DNA from: Apostichopus japonicus
Taxonomy: Eukaryota; Echinodermata; Holothuroidea; Aspidochirotida; Stichopodidae
Direction of reading: 5' to 3'
Length of the DNA stretch: 64,000 nt
Assembly: GCF_037975245.1 (NCBI RefSeq)
Contig: NC_092564.1
Coordinates: forward strand, 17,130,984 to 17,194,983
The notes beneath the pieces are model-generated. The model was not told the DNA's origin and did no database searches. It saw nothing but the letters and a program-made list of their open reading frames with translations. Shown here piece after piece: positions 62,682 through 64,000 of the stretch. The position numbers were made by a program, and so were the translations under genes. The first letter of the stretch is position 1; the number at the start of each line of letters is the position of its first letter.

Positions 62682-64000
62682 CCAACATTTTTTCTGATAT
62701 TTGATGAGATATTATCTTGTTATCTAAACAATTTACTGAATAATGTCAACTTATGGGGCAAAGTTTTTCTTATGTTGTTGGCACTTTTAAGCTTCCGTAC
62801 AAAACAGATGTACCTTTAAGATATGTAGCTAGGTTCGTGCTGACACATCACAATAACGTCTGACGTCACCATCGATCGCTAGAAGCGCAACTATACTAAA
62901 TGGGGCTGCATGTTGGCGATATTTGATACCCAACGGCAGTCACTTCAGATGTGAATAAGAAAGGAAAAGCACTTGCCCTGCTATAGCTGCCTTTGTTGTT
63001 AACAATGGAGATTCTCCATTTAATTAATCTATTGTTATGATCAATTTCAAAATTTTGTAATGGAATGACTTATGGAAAGCCTGGTAGTTAACATATTGCA
63101 TTTGTGATGTAATATGGTTTATGAAATGGAACGGATCAATAATATATAATTTGTAACTTTGTGATGACACGTGACCTGGCCAATTGTGATTCGAAGGTAT
63201 CCATTAGACGAACCAGGTTTTTCTTCAGGTTGAACTTGATAATTAATACTCAATTCGATGTTATTTGACACTAAACTAACATCATCTACTTCAGAGGCTT
63301 GACATCATTCATTTCGAGTTATGCAGTTAATACTTGAGCATTTTGTTTTCTTTCTTAATTTGCTATTAACATGTGGTTAATATACACTATAGGTCCAACT
63401 GACAAAATCCTGAGAAAACTGGTCGCATTAATTAATCGCTAATTACAACTTCATTTTATGAAAGTATATCTTGTTGATCGCCTTAAAGTGACCAAGTGCA
63501 ATCTCATTTGAGAATAACTATAGGTTTGGTAATATCGTTGACCAAAAATAAAAAATAAAATAAAATAAAAACTGCTTTAAATATAGAGACAATTCACATT
63601 ATAGAGAGACGTGTTCTGTAAAAGTTAAATTTTCTTGTTTATATTGTTCTATACTACTCTATATAGGTCAAAAAGACAATAAAAGTCAATAATTCATACA
63701 TATGTTGTACTACACGTTACGAACTAACAATTCGTTTTGGCTTGCAGTTATTATGGTAGGTTCTCTTCTAATACATTGTTGCTATGACATCAATAATCTA
63801 ATGAATCCTCACCCAAACCATTGTAATTACACATTCACTCAGAATTCGAAGGAGAGGGAGAAAGAATTTTACTCCTCGGGAGTGTCTAGGAAAATGGCTC
63901 TTTAAATGAGTGAAATTTCGTCTTATCAAGGAGTGATTTAATGTCAAATTTAGCTCTTAAATCTTTATAGTGAGTAATATCACTTTTTATGAATTTACTC
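62682..64000. other. gene-free end of window
   Basis: No recognised coding or RNA feature. A 17-bp palindrome AATGGAGA-T-TCTCCATT lies at 63004-63020, without flanking direct repeats. An (AAAAT)n tract lies at 63546-63571. Confidence 0.45.

Noticed and set aside
63004-63020. 17-bp palindrome AATGGAGA-T-TCTCCATT as a third CATGGAG micro-element
   Set aside because: Its ends lack the CATGGAG form and there is no 7-bp flanking direct repeat.
55324-64000. Further PDE11 exons
   Set aside because: No GAF or catalytic HD-type motif was seen in any frame.

Overview
The window looks like nuclear DNA of an invertebrate animal. Genes are split by many introns with standard GT-AG borders, the DNA is AT-rich, and there are long gene-free stretches full of microsatellites, minisatellites, tRNA-derived SINE-like repeats and short inverted-repeat elements. 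The three recognisable genes are conserved animal genes. A marine deuterostome such as an echinoderm, perhaps a sea cucumber, is my best guess from overall texture, but that is inference; no species marker was seen.

Layout. (1) 1-1303: the 3' coding part of a C2H2 zinc-finger gene of the ZNF280 (suppressor-of-hairy-wing-like) type, cut by the window start and followed by a probable long 3' UTR. (2) 4361-14472: a complete ten-exon gene on the + strand for the catalytic subunit of polyprenyl (decaprenyl/solanesyl) diphosphate synthase, PDSS1, which makes the ubiquinone side chain in mitochondria. The exons join in frame to 398 residues with both aspartate-rich motifs. Its introns carry several non-autonomous DNA transposons, one nested inside an older repeat. 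(3) About 14.5-54 kb: a gene desert of repeats with no coding sequence I can recognise. (4) 54130-55323: the large first coding exon of a PDE11-type cyclic nucleotide phosphodiesterase on the + strand, ending in a splice donor inside the first GAF domain. The remaining exons were not found in the last 8.7 kb and probably lie beyond the window. (5) 55.3-64 kb: intron-like DNA with two SINE-like elements and a foldback repeat cluster.

The three genes share no obvious pathway and simply lie on the same strand. The most unusual signal is a pair of tiny perfect inverted repeats (37 bp at 19551 and 27 bp at 48400). They share CATGGAG...CTCCATG ends and each is immediately flanked by a 7-bp direct repeat, as expected for a very small mobile element. 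Other notable structures are a hAT-like element nested in another repeat, a 155-bp retroposed tail inserted into a minisatellite with an 8-bp duplication, a near-identical 230-bp tandem duplication, and pairs of repeats anchored on (TA)n tracts.
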